Program-made: the position numbers and the translations under genes
Notes under the pieces: generated by a model
Database searches by the model: none
What the model was told of the DNA's origin: nothing
What the model saw: the letters and a program-made list of their open reading frames with translations, nothing else
Part shown: in pieces, positions 41,814-51,615 of the stretch
Position numbering within the stretch: the stretch's first letter is position 1
Layout of the letters: the number at the start of each line of letters is the position of its first letter
Assembly: GCA_030710605.1 (NCBI GenBank)
Contig: CP092886.1
Coordinates: 165,012,573-165,076,572 of the forward strand
Source: Cordylochernes scorpioides
Taxonomy: Eukaryota; Arthropoda; Arachnida; Pseudoscorpiones; Chernetidae
Direction: 5' to 3'
Length of the DNA: 64,000 nt

Positions 41814-42532
41814 TGTAGCAAAGTATTTTATTTTATATTCAGATTATTAATTTTTTATATTTATATTATTTATATTTTTCTACTCTGGAAACTTCCATCA
41901 TTGCTTAACGTGTATCTTATAAATGTTTATTTGTGTTTGTGCCTTAAATGAATTGCTGTGTCATCCTGAAGTTTGTCTTTCCTGATTTTCTACGTTACAA
42001 TATTGTTGGAGATTCTGGGAGGTAGATTAGGGAAGACAAACTGATGATTGCCGAGAAGACCTCGAGGCCTTGAGTTCTGTGATCTACATTTTCCAAGACT
42101 GGCTCCAGGATTCTACCACCGTGTAAAAGTCAAGCTTCCCTAAAGTAAGAGAATGTCCCTATTGACGATACGACGCCGAAGCCTCTCTTAACGCCGCAAG
42201 AGAAAATATGTCAAGCTACTAGGGACAAAGTTTAAAGACTAAGGGAATCCTTGGCAGAAGCACGATAGATCCATGTCAGTATCTACAATATTTGCAAGCT
42301 GTGGGTCACAGCTTCCATAGGGAAGGATCTATGTAGAAAAGTATTTATTATATTTTATGTATAGATTATTATTTTTAAAATATATTATATTATTTGTATT
42401 TTTTGTTACTCTTAAAACTTCCCTCATTGCTTAACTTGTATCTTATAAATGTTGATTTGTACCTTAAATAAATTGCTGTGTCATCCTGAAGTTTGTCGTT
42501 CCTCTGATTTTCTACGTTACAATATTGTTGGA
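41814..42532 (+). mobile_element. TRIM-like LTR element (two ~190-bp LTRs, ~320-bp interior)
   Basis: Direct repeats at 41814-42011 and 42332-42532 start TGTAGMAAAGTATTT and share TTGCTTAACKTGTATCTTATA, AATTGCTGTGTCATCCTG and TTTTCTACGTTACAATATTG. A polypurine tract (AGGGAAGGA) lies just before the second. A possible ATAT target repeat flanks a TG...CA reading of the LTR. The interior has no open gag or pol. The exact LTR end is uncertain because the identity runs about 11 bp past TTACA. Confidence 0.7.
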
Positions 42533-42692
42533 ATTCTACGTGTAAAAAAAATATATACACATTCGTATGTATAAATTTCGTGTATATATACATTCTAAAA
42601 TTTCTACCCATGGAAAATTCAAAAATAGTTGACTAATATAAAAATAATTATTTGAAAAATAGTATTTAAGTGAAATTGTACTGGGGTCAAAA

Positions 42693-42880
42693 AAGCCTAT
42701 TTTGATTGTGCAGCTAAAAGTTTCGGATGACTTGAGCCATATGTACTTGAGCCAATTCAACTAAGCGTTGATTTATTAATTATATCAGAATATTGGCCAA
42801 ATGCCTTTTCGTGATTAATCGAGAAACTAACCACGTACACGAGGATAGTGGTCCTTGTCAGCGTGGTGCATATACAAGAA
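42693..42880. mobile_element. diverged foldback element related to family C
   Basis: TTGATTGTGCAGCTAAAAGT and GATGACTTGAGCCATATGTA resemble the left arm of the 13217-13466 element. TCCTTGTCAGCGTGGTGCA resembles its centre. The right arm is missing. Confidence 0.5.
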
Positions 42881-42916
42881 GTACACAAAAGTAACCAAGT
42901 ATAGGAGAACTAATGT

Positions 42917-43148
42917 TATGATGTACTAGAGCGCCATCTGTTATCAAATTATAAAACTATTTTAGTGGCGTATTATTCTTTTTAAAATAAAACAATTTCT
43001 ACTGTCCTTACTGCGATGAAAAAATTAAAGGGAGGGCCTGGCTCATCTCAGATGAGCCAGGCCCTCCCTTTAATTTTTTCATCGCAGTAAGGACAGTAGA
43101 AATTGTTTTATTTTAAAAAGAATAATACGCCACTAAAATAGTTTTATA
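42917..43148. mobile_element. foldback family B, palindromic copy
   Basis: The terminal motif GATGTACTAGAGCGCCATCT precedes a perfect palindrome at 42950-43148: two 99-bp arms around the single base at 43049. The arms hold the family blocks CTACTGTCCTTACTGCGATG and GGGAGGGCCTGGCTCATC. The inner loop present in the 2128 and 17628 copies is gone. Confidence 0.9.
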
Positions 43149-43264
43149 GGAGAACTATTAAAAAAGTACATATGAGTAGCTATGAAGTAAACAAGAAATA
43201 TAAGATTATTATACTGAGCTGTATTATACGTAGCTGAAAAGTAGACAAAAAATATAAGAGTAAT

Positions 43265-43317
43265 ATGATGCATTAGCGTGCCATCTGTTATGAAAAATTT
43301 GAAAACTATTTTATATA
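43265..43317. mobile_element. foldback family B terminal fragment
   Basis: GATGCATTAGCGTGCCATCT then GTTATGAAAAATTTGAAAAC matches the family B end. Confidence 0.55.
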
Positions 43318-43362
43318 TATATAAGATTTTACAAGAGATATGCAAAAGTATACAAAAATATG

Positions 43363-43529
43363 TTACTGTTGTTGTTGTTGTTGCTTATTCCTCAAGTCGT
43401 TTAAACGATCTCCAGTAGGTCCCATTGTCTCAGCTTTTCTATTATAGTCCTGGGGTTTTTCCAGAGGTATTTTTTGGAGGATTTGATGCAATTCAGTAGA
43501 TGTTCAGGACTGGCTGGTTGGAAATCGCA
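43363..43529 (-). pseudogene. LINE ORF2 C-terminus and (CAA)n tail
   Basis: The minus-strand frame from 43529 to the TAA at 43403-43401 reads CDFQPASPEHLLNC, then IKSSKKYLWKNPRTIIEKL, then WDLLEIV. It is the same family as 35439-35835 and keeps the tryptophan lost there. It is followed by CGACTTGAGGAATAAGC and a CAA tail (GTT on the plus strand, 43363-43385). Its 5' side joins an inverted endonuclease fragment. Confidence 0.8.
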
Positions 43530-43690
43530 CTAGAAGAAATCATTGCCCTACAAGAGACTAAACTAAGCACTTCACATAAACTGAAACTCAATAACTATCA
43601 TATCCTTAGAAAAGACCGCCCCAACCAAAAGGGAGGTGGTCTCGCCTTCCTAATAAGACAAAAATATAGACAAGAAATGAAAGATTATAC
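43530..43690 (+). pseudogene. LINE endonuclease fragment, inverted
   Basis: The plus strand reads EEIIALQETKLSTSH, NNYHILRKDRP and GGGLAFLIR, the APE-type endonuclease start of a LINE ORF2, including the catalytic QET. It directly abuts the oppositely oriented C-terminal fragment, with most of the ORF missing between. Confidence 0.75.
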
Positions 43691-43796
43691 AAGACATATA
43701 CAAAAGTAACCAAAAATATAGACAAGAAATATAAGATGTGTATGTGTAATTAAAAGTTCACTTTCCGCCCTAAAAGGTTTCTTTCATTATAGAAAA

Positions 43797-44952
43797 CTAG
43801 ACGAATGACCCGGGCAACGCCCGGGTTTACCCGATTAAATGTTTTATTCAAACACTATTCGTTACAATTATAAATTGGCGCCGTGGATGTCACTCTTGTG
43901 AAACGTCCCGCTCCAAACTTTACAGTCAGCTTAGTTACGATATAAATCTTCAAACCGAGCGAGCGTCTATAAATATTTCGATTTAGATCAAGTATTCTAA
44001 TTATTAAGCGAACACTATTATTAATAAAATTTTGAGAAGATTTCGATTTTAAACGTATTTATAACCTTGATAGAGGGCGCTTTTCGTGAGCTAAGTAGAA
44101 TAATTTGAATATATAGTTTTAATATTTAATTTATATATAATTTAAAATAGCCTATCGTTTTCCTCGTATTTTTTTTTTACCTATGTATGGAAATTTTGGT
44201 ACTGTAAAAAAAAAACTTTGCTTCAGTAATATAAAAAAAAAAACACCCAGGCTAAGTTTCGAACCAAGGTTGGGGAAATACCAAGCCGCACACCCAACCA
44301 TTAAGCTACGTTTGGCATCATAAATATTCGCATGTAAAACTATTTCAGGCCTTACATATTTCTAACGACCTTTTTGAAATAGGTTTTTGAAACATGGAAA
44401 TTATAATACTTCAAATAAATAGAAATAGAGTGAACACAAATAAAACATACCAAATATTTCGAATTAGAGCAGTTATTTTAAACGGCGAATTAGATCAGTT
44501 ATATCTAAAAATGAAAATATATAAATAAATAAAACATACCAAATATTTCAAGAGCAGTTATTTTAAACGGCAATTTAGATCAGTTATATCTAAAAATGAA
44601 ATTATATAAATAAATAAAACCTACCAAATATTTCAAATTAGAGCAGTTATTATATAAATATTTATATTATATGTGTTATCAAGCGAACTATTATTAATAA
44701 AATATTGAGAAGATTTAGATTTTAAACGTATTTATAACCTTTTAGTACTTGATAGAGGGCGCTGTTCGTGAGCTAAGTAGAATAATTTGAATATATAGTT
44801 TTAATAATTGATTTATATATTTTTAAAATAGCCTATCGTCTTCCCCGTTATCTTTTACCTATGTATGGAAATTTTGGTTTGAATTAGTGAACTACTGCGA
44901 ATTTGTATACCGGACATACAAACACACAAACATTCTTTTTTATATATATAGA
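43797..44952 (-). mobile_element. non-autonomous Helitron, 1.16 kb
   Basis: The minus-strand 5' end TCTATATATATAAAAAAG follows host A. The 3' end is hairpin CCCGGGC-GTT-GCCCGGG, TCATTCGT, CTAG, then host T. An internal duplication places TCGTGAGCTAAGTAGAATAA at about 44083 and 44768, with about 100 similar bases after each. Another tandem repeat of about 85 bp (ACATACCAAATATTTC) occurs at 44447-44640. No Rep/helicase is present. Confidence 0.8.
44248..44322 (-). other. tRNA-like sequence inside the Helitron
   Basis: The minus strand reads TAGCTTAATGGTTGGGTG at the A-box position and CCTTGGTTCGAAACTTAG at the B box, with a plausible anticodon arm between. The acceptor strands do not pair, so it is a pseudo-tRNA or a captured SINE head. 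Confidence 0.45.
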
Positions 44953-45010
44953 TATCGCTATAATAAATATTAGCTTTTAGAACGCAGGAATTATTTTTCA
45001 GACGTTTTTT

Positions 45011-45252
45011 ATCAATTAAATATTATTTATCTTGTAATCAGAATCTTTCGTTCATCAATAAAATATTATTTACTTTGTGATCAAAATCCGTCGTTCAATA
45101 AAATATTATTTACTTTGTATTGAAAATCTATCATTTTTATCAATAAAATATAATGACTTTGTAATCAAAATCTGTTATTTATCAATAAAATATTACTTAG
45201 TAATCAAAATATGATGTCTATCAATAAAATATGATTTACTTTGTAACCAAAA
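45011..45252 (+). repeat. ~40-46-bp tandem repeat, six imperfect copies
   Basis: Each copy reads ATCAATAAAATATTATTTAC, then TTTGTAATCAAAATC with variation. Confidence 0.8.
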
Positions 45253-45345
45253 ATATGTCTTTTTTTCACAAAGCATGAATTAAATGTATTAGCTATTGTC
45301 CAAATAGTTGATAATACAAATCCTAAATAGACTTGGAAGGTCGGA

Positions 45346-45560
45346 TTAAAGTATAAAACTGTGGATCCAGGCTGCTAACGCGATCGGGAAAAACAGAGCC
45401 CGACGACAAGAAATATTCCTTCTACCAGAGGCCGTTGAAGCTATAAAAGGAGCAGCCGGCCACAGGACCGTCACAAGACCGCTGTCACCCAACGAAGAAG
45501 GACAAGAGCCATGTTCCGTAACCTTTGCAAATGCTTTCGCCGCCAAGGTAAGCCCTTGTA
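45346..45560 (+). promoter_or_regulatory. candidate TATA promoter with first coding exon
   Basis: This GC-richer block has a TATA box (TATAAAAGG from 45442). A TCACA initiator-like site is 31 bp downstream (A at 45473) and an ATG lies at 45511. The frame reads MFRNLCKCFRRQ up to AAG followed by GTAAGC, a good splice donor (exon end 45547). The spacing is right for an arthropod core promoter. No downstream exon was found in the window. It could also be the 5' end of a retroelement. Confidence 0.35.
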
Positions 45561-45584
45561 GCCCTACATTGCCTTCTCAATGTA

Positions 45585-45935
45585 TTACAATATTGTTGGT
45601 CAAGCCTGGTTTTTTCCTGGTTGCACCACTTTTTCAAAATTTGACATTCGGTCTTGTATAGATCCCATTAGAAAAGTCGTAGTTTTTTTAAAAAGGTAAT
45701 GTGTTCATTTACAATATTCTATTTATACGAAATTGTTCTATTTATTCAAAATATATTATCACAAATATCGTTGGCCAAGCCTGATTTTTGCTTGGTCGCA
45801 CCATTTTTTCACAATTTGACATTCGGGCTTGCATAGATCCCATAAGGAAATTCCTAGTTTTTAAAAAAATGTAGCGTGCTCCTTAACAAAATTATATTTA
45901 TTCGAAATTGAACTATTTATGCAAAATATATTTAT
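45585..45935 (+). repeat. two tandem copies of a ~178-bp unit
   Basis: TATTGTTGGTCAAGCCTGG, TTTGACATTCGGTCTTG and TAGATCCCATTAG recur about 178 bp later as TATCGTTGGCCAAGCCTGA, TTTGACATTCGGGCTTG and TAGATCCCATAAG. Nothing in it is coding. Confidence 0.85.
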
Positions 45936-45939
45936 TTCA

Positions 45940-46026
45940 AGCATTCTACTGTTCTTACTGCGCCGAAAAGACATTGGGTGTGCCTGGCTCATCAGTGGTG
46001 AACTCTTCCAGCAATTTTGTCTTTTT
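45940..46026. mobile_element. foldback family B fragment
   Basis: CTACTGTTCTTACTGCGCCG and GTGTGCCTGGCTCATCAGTG blocks of the arm are present. Confidence 0.6.
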
Positions 46027-46136
46027 AGTCTTTTATCCATTCCCCCCCGCGAATGTTAATATAATTTAAACACATTTTCTTAGTATAAGATTTAATTCGT
46101 AAACGAACTTCATAAATCAGCAAGAGTAAAAATTGT

Positions 46137-46434
46137 GTTAAACCTTCTACCTTGAAAAGGCCGACAGTAGGTGACCGAAACTGTTAATAAATTTTGAAAG
46201 GTGATGTGTTTCTATCGGTATTTGATCATAGGCCAACCTACAATATTGGTTTTCTCTATAAAGGAAATTTAATAATTAGCATACTAATTAGTATAAGTTT
46301 CCTTCATAGAGAATTCCATTATTATAGGTTTTGGCCTATGATCAATTATAGATAAAAACACATCAACCGTCAAAATTTATTATCCAACATTTCGGCAACT
46401 CAATGTTGGCCTTCTCAAGGTTGGAAGGTTTAAT
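46137..46434. mobile_element. foldback element, ~145-bp arms
   Basis: TTAAACCTTCTACCTTGAAA pairs with TCTCAAGGTTGGAAGGTTTA. TTGATCATAGGCC pairs with GGCCTATGATCAA. On the minus strand at about 46385-46428 the centre of one arm reads ACC, TTGAGAA, GGC...GCC, GAAATGTT, again with U3 and A8 in place of C3 and G8. Confidence 0.75.
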
Positions 46435-46973
46435 AAAGTTTAACTTCTGTTGATCGATGAAATTTTGAAACACACACATATATATAAAAGCATGTAGTGC
46501 AACAATGTGAAATAAAATATAGAAAAAATATTAAAAATAGATTTAAATAGTTAAAACTAATGTGAAAGTATGTAAAAATATGTACACATGAGATTTTTTA
46601 AAATGCACATTAAAACTAGGCTTTTATCGCTAAATTATATACCCTTTCGCCTTTCTTCCTCTGTTTGAGAATTTAAACTGCTTGTTCATCTAAATATTGT
46701 AAGTTCAGAAACAGAGAGTATTGCAGCCACAGCCTTGTGCACTTAGTGGAAAATATTCACGATACGTTCTAAATAGCGCTGTGATTAGCACAAAAGAGAA
46801 CAAACCGATGTCATACTGTGGTATTTTTGTCACCAAGTACTCTAGTACTCTAGTGGTTGCAATGCTGATACCGAAACATCAAGTACTTATTGGAGTACTT
46901 GATGTCTCGATTGAGCTCAATACTTGTAGAATTTGGTCTTGTTACCTCGTGATTAAGAGTATATAAAATTTAA
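46435..46973. other. unassigned; 81-codon frame
   Basis: The frame at 46721-46966 crosses a small foldback with AGTACTCTAGTGG and CGAAACATCAAGTACT, so it is unlikely to be a gene. Confidence 0.4.
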
Positions 46974-47087
46974 TGTAAAAATGTAAACGAAAGTAATGCG
47001 TTTCTTTATTCGTAAAAATCATAGCAAAGCTAAGCAAAGATATTTACGAATAAAGAAACGCATTGTTATCGTTTACACTTTTTACAT
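46974..47087. mobile_element. small foldback element
   Basis: AATGCGTTTCTTTATTCGTA and TACGAATAAAGAAACGCATT are exact inverse arms, continuing into GTAAAC on both sides. Confidence 0.85.
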
Positions 47088-47102
47088 ATGTACATACTTA
47101 AC

Positions 47103-47565
47103 TTAGCCTTTGCCGGTCCCAAGCCCGAATGGAAAAGTAGGAGGGGGAGCAGTAACAAGCTTGCTAAAAAACCTGGGCTCAGCTGGTCAGGCTGATAGTA
47201 CCCTGTAAGGGCTCCTAATCCAGGGATACAGGATGAGCAGCATTTGTACTCCATGTTAGGAGCGGCTGCACATGGCGTCTGTCCTCATGTCAGAGGCGGC
47301 CATTTCTTTTGGAGCTAAGTCGGCCTGCCACTGAGTAGTGCTCCCAGTCTTAATGACAAAGGCAGACGCATTCTACTTCACCCAGTCATGATGGTTGTCA
47401 ACTAAGTGCAATACTCAACATACAACCCCGAAACACATTATTGACTGTATTGACTCATCCATTGATGAGCTCTACTCATCCCCAGCAGGCACGATCAAAA
47501 GTCTCAAGCTCTACAAGCTTGATACCCAAATATGATTGAGTGGAGATATGAAAGAAGAAGAAGAA
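47103..47565 (+). mobile_element. LINE 3'-end fragment, longer copy
   Basis: It aligns with 1038-1399 from GCCTTTGCCGGTCCCAAGCC to the AAGAAGAAGAAG tail and has about 100 extra bases (47401-47500). The last open part reads DCIDSSIDELYSSPAGTIKS, LKLYKLDTQI and a stop, so the C-terminus of an ORF seems to be included. Confidence 0.7.
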
Positions 47566-47752
47566 CATTTATACTTTATATAAATTTTCTCTCTTTTAAT
47601 ATAAAATTTGTATATTATTATGAGAATTAGATATGGTGTCACTTTAACAAGATTTTTTCACTGGTTAGGTTACAAATATAACCCTACCTTTTCTTACCTA
47701 TACATATTCTACATGTTTTTAAGGCATTGATCAGCTGTTTTTACATATAATA

Positions 47753-49073
47753 CAAGGTATGTCCCATAAGTTCCCGGACTGGGTCCATAAAAAAAATAAA
47801 TAAATGAAAAATGTAAATAAATTTGACAGTTTATTATAGAAAAAATATCTGGCAACACGGTGGTGCCAATATCGAGGCGGTACGTGCGCGCGCGCCAAAG
47901 TTATTCTAATTTATTTAAAGGTTACACCTTGCGCTGCGGCGATTTTATGATGGAACAAAAATTGAAGCAGAGGATTTGCATAGAATTTTGTGTGAAACTT
48001 CAAATATCAGCAACCGACACTTTTGAAATGCTTAATAAAGCATTCCCCAATAACGCCCCAAAGAGGACAACTGTTTTTGAATGGCATTCTAGATTTAAAG
48101 CTGGCAGAATTTCTATTGAAGATGATCCTCGTCAAGGACGCCCAAAATTTCAAAGGACTGATGAAAATGTGCAAAAAATCACCGATTTGATAAAAGAAAA
48201 TCCTCGAACCACTTTGCTGGAGCTAGAGCAAGACACAGGCATCTCTAAAACAACGATTGGAAGGATCGTAACCGAAGATTTGAGGCTCAAAAAGACTCCT
48301 GCAAAATTCATCCCAAGATTCCTCACTAATGAGCAAAAACTGTGTCGGCTTGCAACCTGTGAGGGCATGCTGGAAATGACAAGAACGGATCCGGAATGGA
48401 AAGACAAGATAATCACAGGCGACGAGACATGGGTCTATGGCTATGACCCTGAAATCAAGCGTCAATCTGCCGAGTGGAGAGGTCAGGGTGAACCTAGACC
48501 CAAAAAATCCAGGATATTGAAATCCAGAAACAAGGTGTTGCTGGTCGCTTTTTTGGATAACAAGGGCATTGTTCATCACGAGTATCTTCCTGCAGGCCAA
48601 ACAGTTATTAAGGAAATGTATTTGAGCATTCTTTGCCGTCTAAGGGAAGCGATTCGAAAAAAAAAGGCCAGAAAAATGGACTAATGGTGACTGGATTCTA
48701 CACCATGACAATGCCCGCCCTCACACAGCGCACTTGGTGACGAGTTTTTTGGCGAAAAACGGGACAGAAATCCTACCTCAACCACCCTATTCCCCAGACA
48801 TCGCACCAAATGACTTTTTCCTGTTCCCCAAACTCAAAGCAGTTCTAAAAGGAAGACATTTTGACACCAGGGAAGACATAATAGAAAAATCGCTGCTGGC
48901 ATTGAAGAGCATTCCAAAAGAGGCCTATAAAAACTGTTTCGACAATTGGGAGAAACGATGGCGCTGGTGCGTTGAAGCAAGGGGGGATTACTTTGAAAAG
49001 TTTTAATAAAAAAAAAAAAAACTTACCTTTTTTTTTTATGGACCCAGTCCGGGAACTTATGGGACATACCTTG
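47753..49073 (+). mobile_element. mariner-family transposon, nearly intact
   Basis: TIRs of about 44 bp (47753-47796 and 49030-49073) start CAAGGTATGTCCCATAAG and are identical apart from the length of the A run. TA precedes the left end (47751-47752); the right flank reads CA, one substitution from TA. A single transposase gene fills the interior. Confidence 0.95.
47947..49006 (+). pseudogene. mariner transposase (DD34D), one frameshift
   Basis: Mariner transposase recognises the TIRs and catalyses cut-and-paste insertion at TA. I choose the start at 47947 (or 47950, MEQKLKQRICIEFCVKL), since the upstream extension from 47860 lies between TIR and ORF. The HTH regions read FEMLNKAFPNNAPKRTTVFE and TLLELEQDTGISKTTIGRI. 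Catalytic residues are in ITGDETWVYGYDP (first D), LHHDNARPHTAH (second D) and PPYSPDIAPNDFFLFPKLK (third D), fitting DD34D. A run of nine A at 48657-48665 carries one extra A and shifts the frame; the rest reads on to a TAA at 49004-49006. Without this slip it would be about 350 codons, the family size. The error could be recent or a sequencing slip. Confidence 0.95.
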
Positions 49074-49107
49074 CATAATGTTGAAAATCGAGCAATCCAT
49101 TTTAAAT

Positions 49108-49374
49108 ACTTTGAATAATTAACGCTTTTTTGGATCAAATTATTCATTATAACTTCCAATATTTCTATGAGGCTGTTCGCCTATCTTCCTCGGGGATTCT
49201 AACCCTGTAAACAAATCATCCACGTGATACACGAGTGGCGAAGTTTTGAATAAAGCAGATTGGTATGGCCAAACTGTTCAATGAAAATATGATTAATTCT
49301 TAAAACAACCTCATCGAAATATTGGAAGTTATAATAAATAAATTGATCCAAAATAAGCGTTAATCATTCAAAAT
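49108..49374. mobile_element. foldback family D copy
   Basis: TTGAATAATTAACGC and GCGTTAATCATTCAA form the outer arms. TTATAACTTCCAATATTTC and GAAATATTGGAAGTTATAA pair inside. GAGCAATCCAT lies just outside at 49091. Confidence 0.8.
49155..49196 (-). ncRNA. hammerhead-type module, family D with C3-G8 core
   Basis: On the minus strand TCC, CCGAGGA, AGGC...GCCT, GAAATATT, GGA. The core differs from CUGANGA only at position 4 (C for U) and has C3 and G8, where the other D copies have U3 and A8. Confidence 0.45.
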
Positions 49375-49630
49375 ATAATATAATGTGTGTAATATAATAT
49401 AATGTGTTATACTTTAGAAGTAGGATTGAAGCTATGCAAATGTTCAACAGGTCAAATCGATTAACTCTACTTTATGAATTTCTCATTAATGTTAATCATA
49501 TTCATAATTTGAAAGAACTTGTTAAAATACTAACTGTGTGTGTATTATATTCCATCAAATTTATCTATTAATAAATATTTAATCACACCACTAAATTAAA
49601 AAAGCCTCTGAATGGCCGATTTTCAAACTG

Positions 49631-49720
49631 TATACAACATAAGGTTGCTGGAGAATAATATTTATGTACCAAAAGTGGCACATCTATTTTTATATAAAAA
49701 TGCATTAAAATAATGCGCCC
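49631..49720 (+). mobile_element. foldback family E fragment
   Basis: TATACAACATAAGGTTGCTG, TTATGTACCAAAAGTGGCAC and AAATGCATTAAAATAATGCG match E termini. Confidence 0.6.
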
Positions 49721-50234
49721 AAAAGTATAAGACCATAAAATGTTTATAGAAATATAAGTGGAAATTTAATACCTTTAAAAGCATTTGTAGATATGCGATA
49801 TTGGTGCTTCCAGAAGTGAGTTGAACAAATCTCATCGGATGAAAAAAAAAACCACCATGGAGATACTCCATCAGTTGAGACACAAATTGAGCAAAAGAAG
49901 TGGACGTTTTAAAGAAATAAAAAAAAGACATCCAAAGGATAAAATTAAATTCCTAGAACATGTTTTCTGCACATATTATTTTCGAAAATTCTAAAAGATG
50001 ATAGTTGGATTTACGAACATTATTTTAAAGATATTTATCAGATAATTGACAGACGACTATTGTAAAGAATAAGTTTTGTTGTTGAATGATAGTCGAGGTC
50101 GCCATGTTTCAGGAAAAAAAAATCGACGATCCATAATTTTTGAACAAATAAATTAATTCAAGTTTACACAATAGGCACTACACAAGGACCTTTAATCCAA
50201 AGAGAAAATATTTATATATATATGAAAAAATAAT
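49721..50234. other. unassigned spacer
   Basis: The 89-codon minus frame at 49662-49931 is low-complexity. No gene was seen. Confidence 0.45.
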
Positions 50235-50445
50235 AGAAAAAAAAAGTGGTACAGCCTACTCCACGCTGACGGGCGTCAACAGCGCGAAACGCGTTCGTGG
50301 ATGGCTTTTCTTTATTATCAAGAAATTGGATTGGCCAAATATCAGGGAACAGGCTAAATCAATGTTTAGTTGATTTCTGTTCCACTAGATGGCGCTCTGC
50401 CATCTAAAAAGAACATGTGCTCCTGGTCAGGATATGCCTTTTTTA
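50235..50445 (+). mobile_element. foldback family C, copy 3 (left arm lost)
   Basis: It begins at AAGTGGTACAGCCTACTCC and runs through the ribozyme-like module, GGGAACAGGCTAAATCAATG and CACTAGATGGCGCTCTGCC to CTCCTGGTCAGGATATGCC. Confidence 0.8.
50253..50306 (+). ncRNA. dimer-type hammerhead ribozyme motif, family C copy 3
   Basis: Stem I CCACG/CGTGG is perfect, and AGCC/GGCT extends it past the internal loop. Stem II is GCGT/GCGC around CAACA. GAA, then ACGCGT at 50289-50294, H17 = T at 50295. The core is CTGACGG at 50266-50272, so A9 is G and this copy is probably inactive. Confidence 0.55.
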
Positions 50446-50564
50446 TTTTTAATATATATATATTTACCTGCTCTTAAATATTAATTAAATGTACGAACTT
50501 CAAACCGCGCGTAATACGAAGGTGATTTTTACATATTCATTTATAACGCCTTGCTAAATGCTTT

Positions 50565-50632
50565 TACTAGCCGAAGTCTTTTTAATTTTGCGAACTATGA
50601 ATGCCTACAAGGCAACCTCTATTTTAAAGATG
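50565..50632. mobile_element. foldback family F fragment
   Basis: ACTAGCCGAAGTCTTTTTAA, GCGAACTATGAATGCC and AGGCAACCTCTATTTTAAAG. Confidence 0.6.
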
Positions 50633-51467
50633 AAATTATAATAGTAGTGAAAGGAAAATACATGTATTATTACAATGTATTCTCCATAAAATAAATTTGT
50701 ATATTCCAAACAACTATCCATAGATAGACGCACAACTTATGAAGTCTCTTCAAATAAAATTGTCTCCGTTCAATAAGGGAATGAAAATGGCAAAATTTAA
50801 AAAGTTTGCCTATTCACAAAAATCTGAACAGACTCGGAGCTAAATGGCTGCAAATCGAATGGTAGTGTCCTAAAACATTTTGTATAATCTCTTTCGACTT
50901 AGAAGAATTTTTACCTTTCCAAAATGGACTACATCGGAACTACTTTAAGCGACATTTGAATATTTATAATTCGGGATACTAAATGATTTTGAAAAATATA
51001 ATCCACATCTTCGTTCGGCCAGAAACTGAAGAATCTCATGGATATCAGATAATTTCGTCAAGTCTAACAAAGACAAATTGAGACACCCTAAATACTAAAA
51101 AGGATCCACTGCATATAGCTTCAACCCTGTATAAGATATCAAACAATAGTAGCAACATTTAGTCGTGGCACAGCTTGCACCATGGTGATGTGAGCTAATA
51201 CATATATCCCACTTACCCATCATACCCCATTTTCCTGATTATATTAAGATGGAGCCCTTATTTGACAACCAGAACGATGTTTATTATCTCGAATTCTTTA
51301 TTTTGTTCCTGTTCATATGCAAATATTTGGAAACTGTAAAAACCCCATATGTTTCTAGTACAACTATGAAATATGTATTGACAGGCCTCATTATGCAGAA
51401 GGTTTTTCTTGGGGTTCTAATAGAAATCAAACGCTTGTTTTACCCTCATTATTGGTAATTGCAAATA
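50633..51467. other. unassigned spacer
   Basis: The 69-codon frame at 51249-51458 has no motif. Confidence 0.45.
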
Positions 51468-51615
51468 TAGACTAAAGGTCTAATGAAGTGCGTTTTTTTA
51501 AATTTATAATTGTGAGCTTTCAAGTTTTCTTCAGAAAATTGAGGAAGGAAGAGTTGGTGGTTTCGAAAGCTCTCAGTTCTAAATAAAAAGAAACGCACTT
51601 CAGTAGTCTTTACTT
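51468..51615. mobile_element. foldback element
   Basis: AGACTAAAGG...AATGAAGTGCGTTT and AAACGCACTTCAGTAGTCT pair, as do GAGCTTTC and GAAAGCTC. Confidence 0.65.

Noticed and set aside
44248-44322. Functional tRNA inside the Helitron
   Set aside because: The acceptor strands do not pair and no T-run terminator follows, so it is recorded only as tRNA-like.
47860-47946. Upstream extension of the mariner frame
   Set aside because: It lies between TIR and the normal start, has no family match and would make the protein too long; the ATG at 47947 or 47950 fits better.
48150-48600. Minus-strand open frames inside the mariner transposase
   Set aside because: They are antisense shadows of a clear DD34D transposase.
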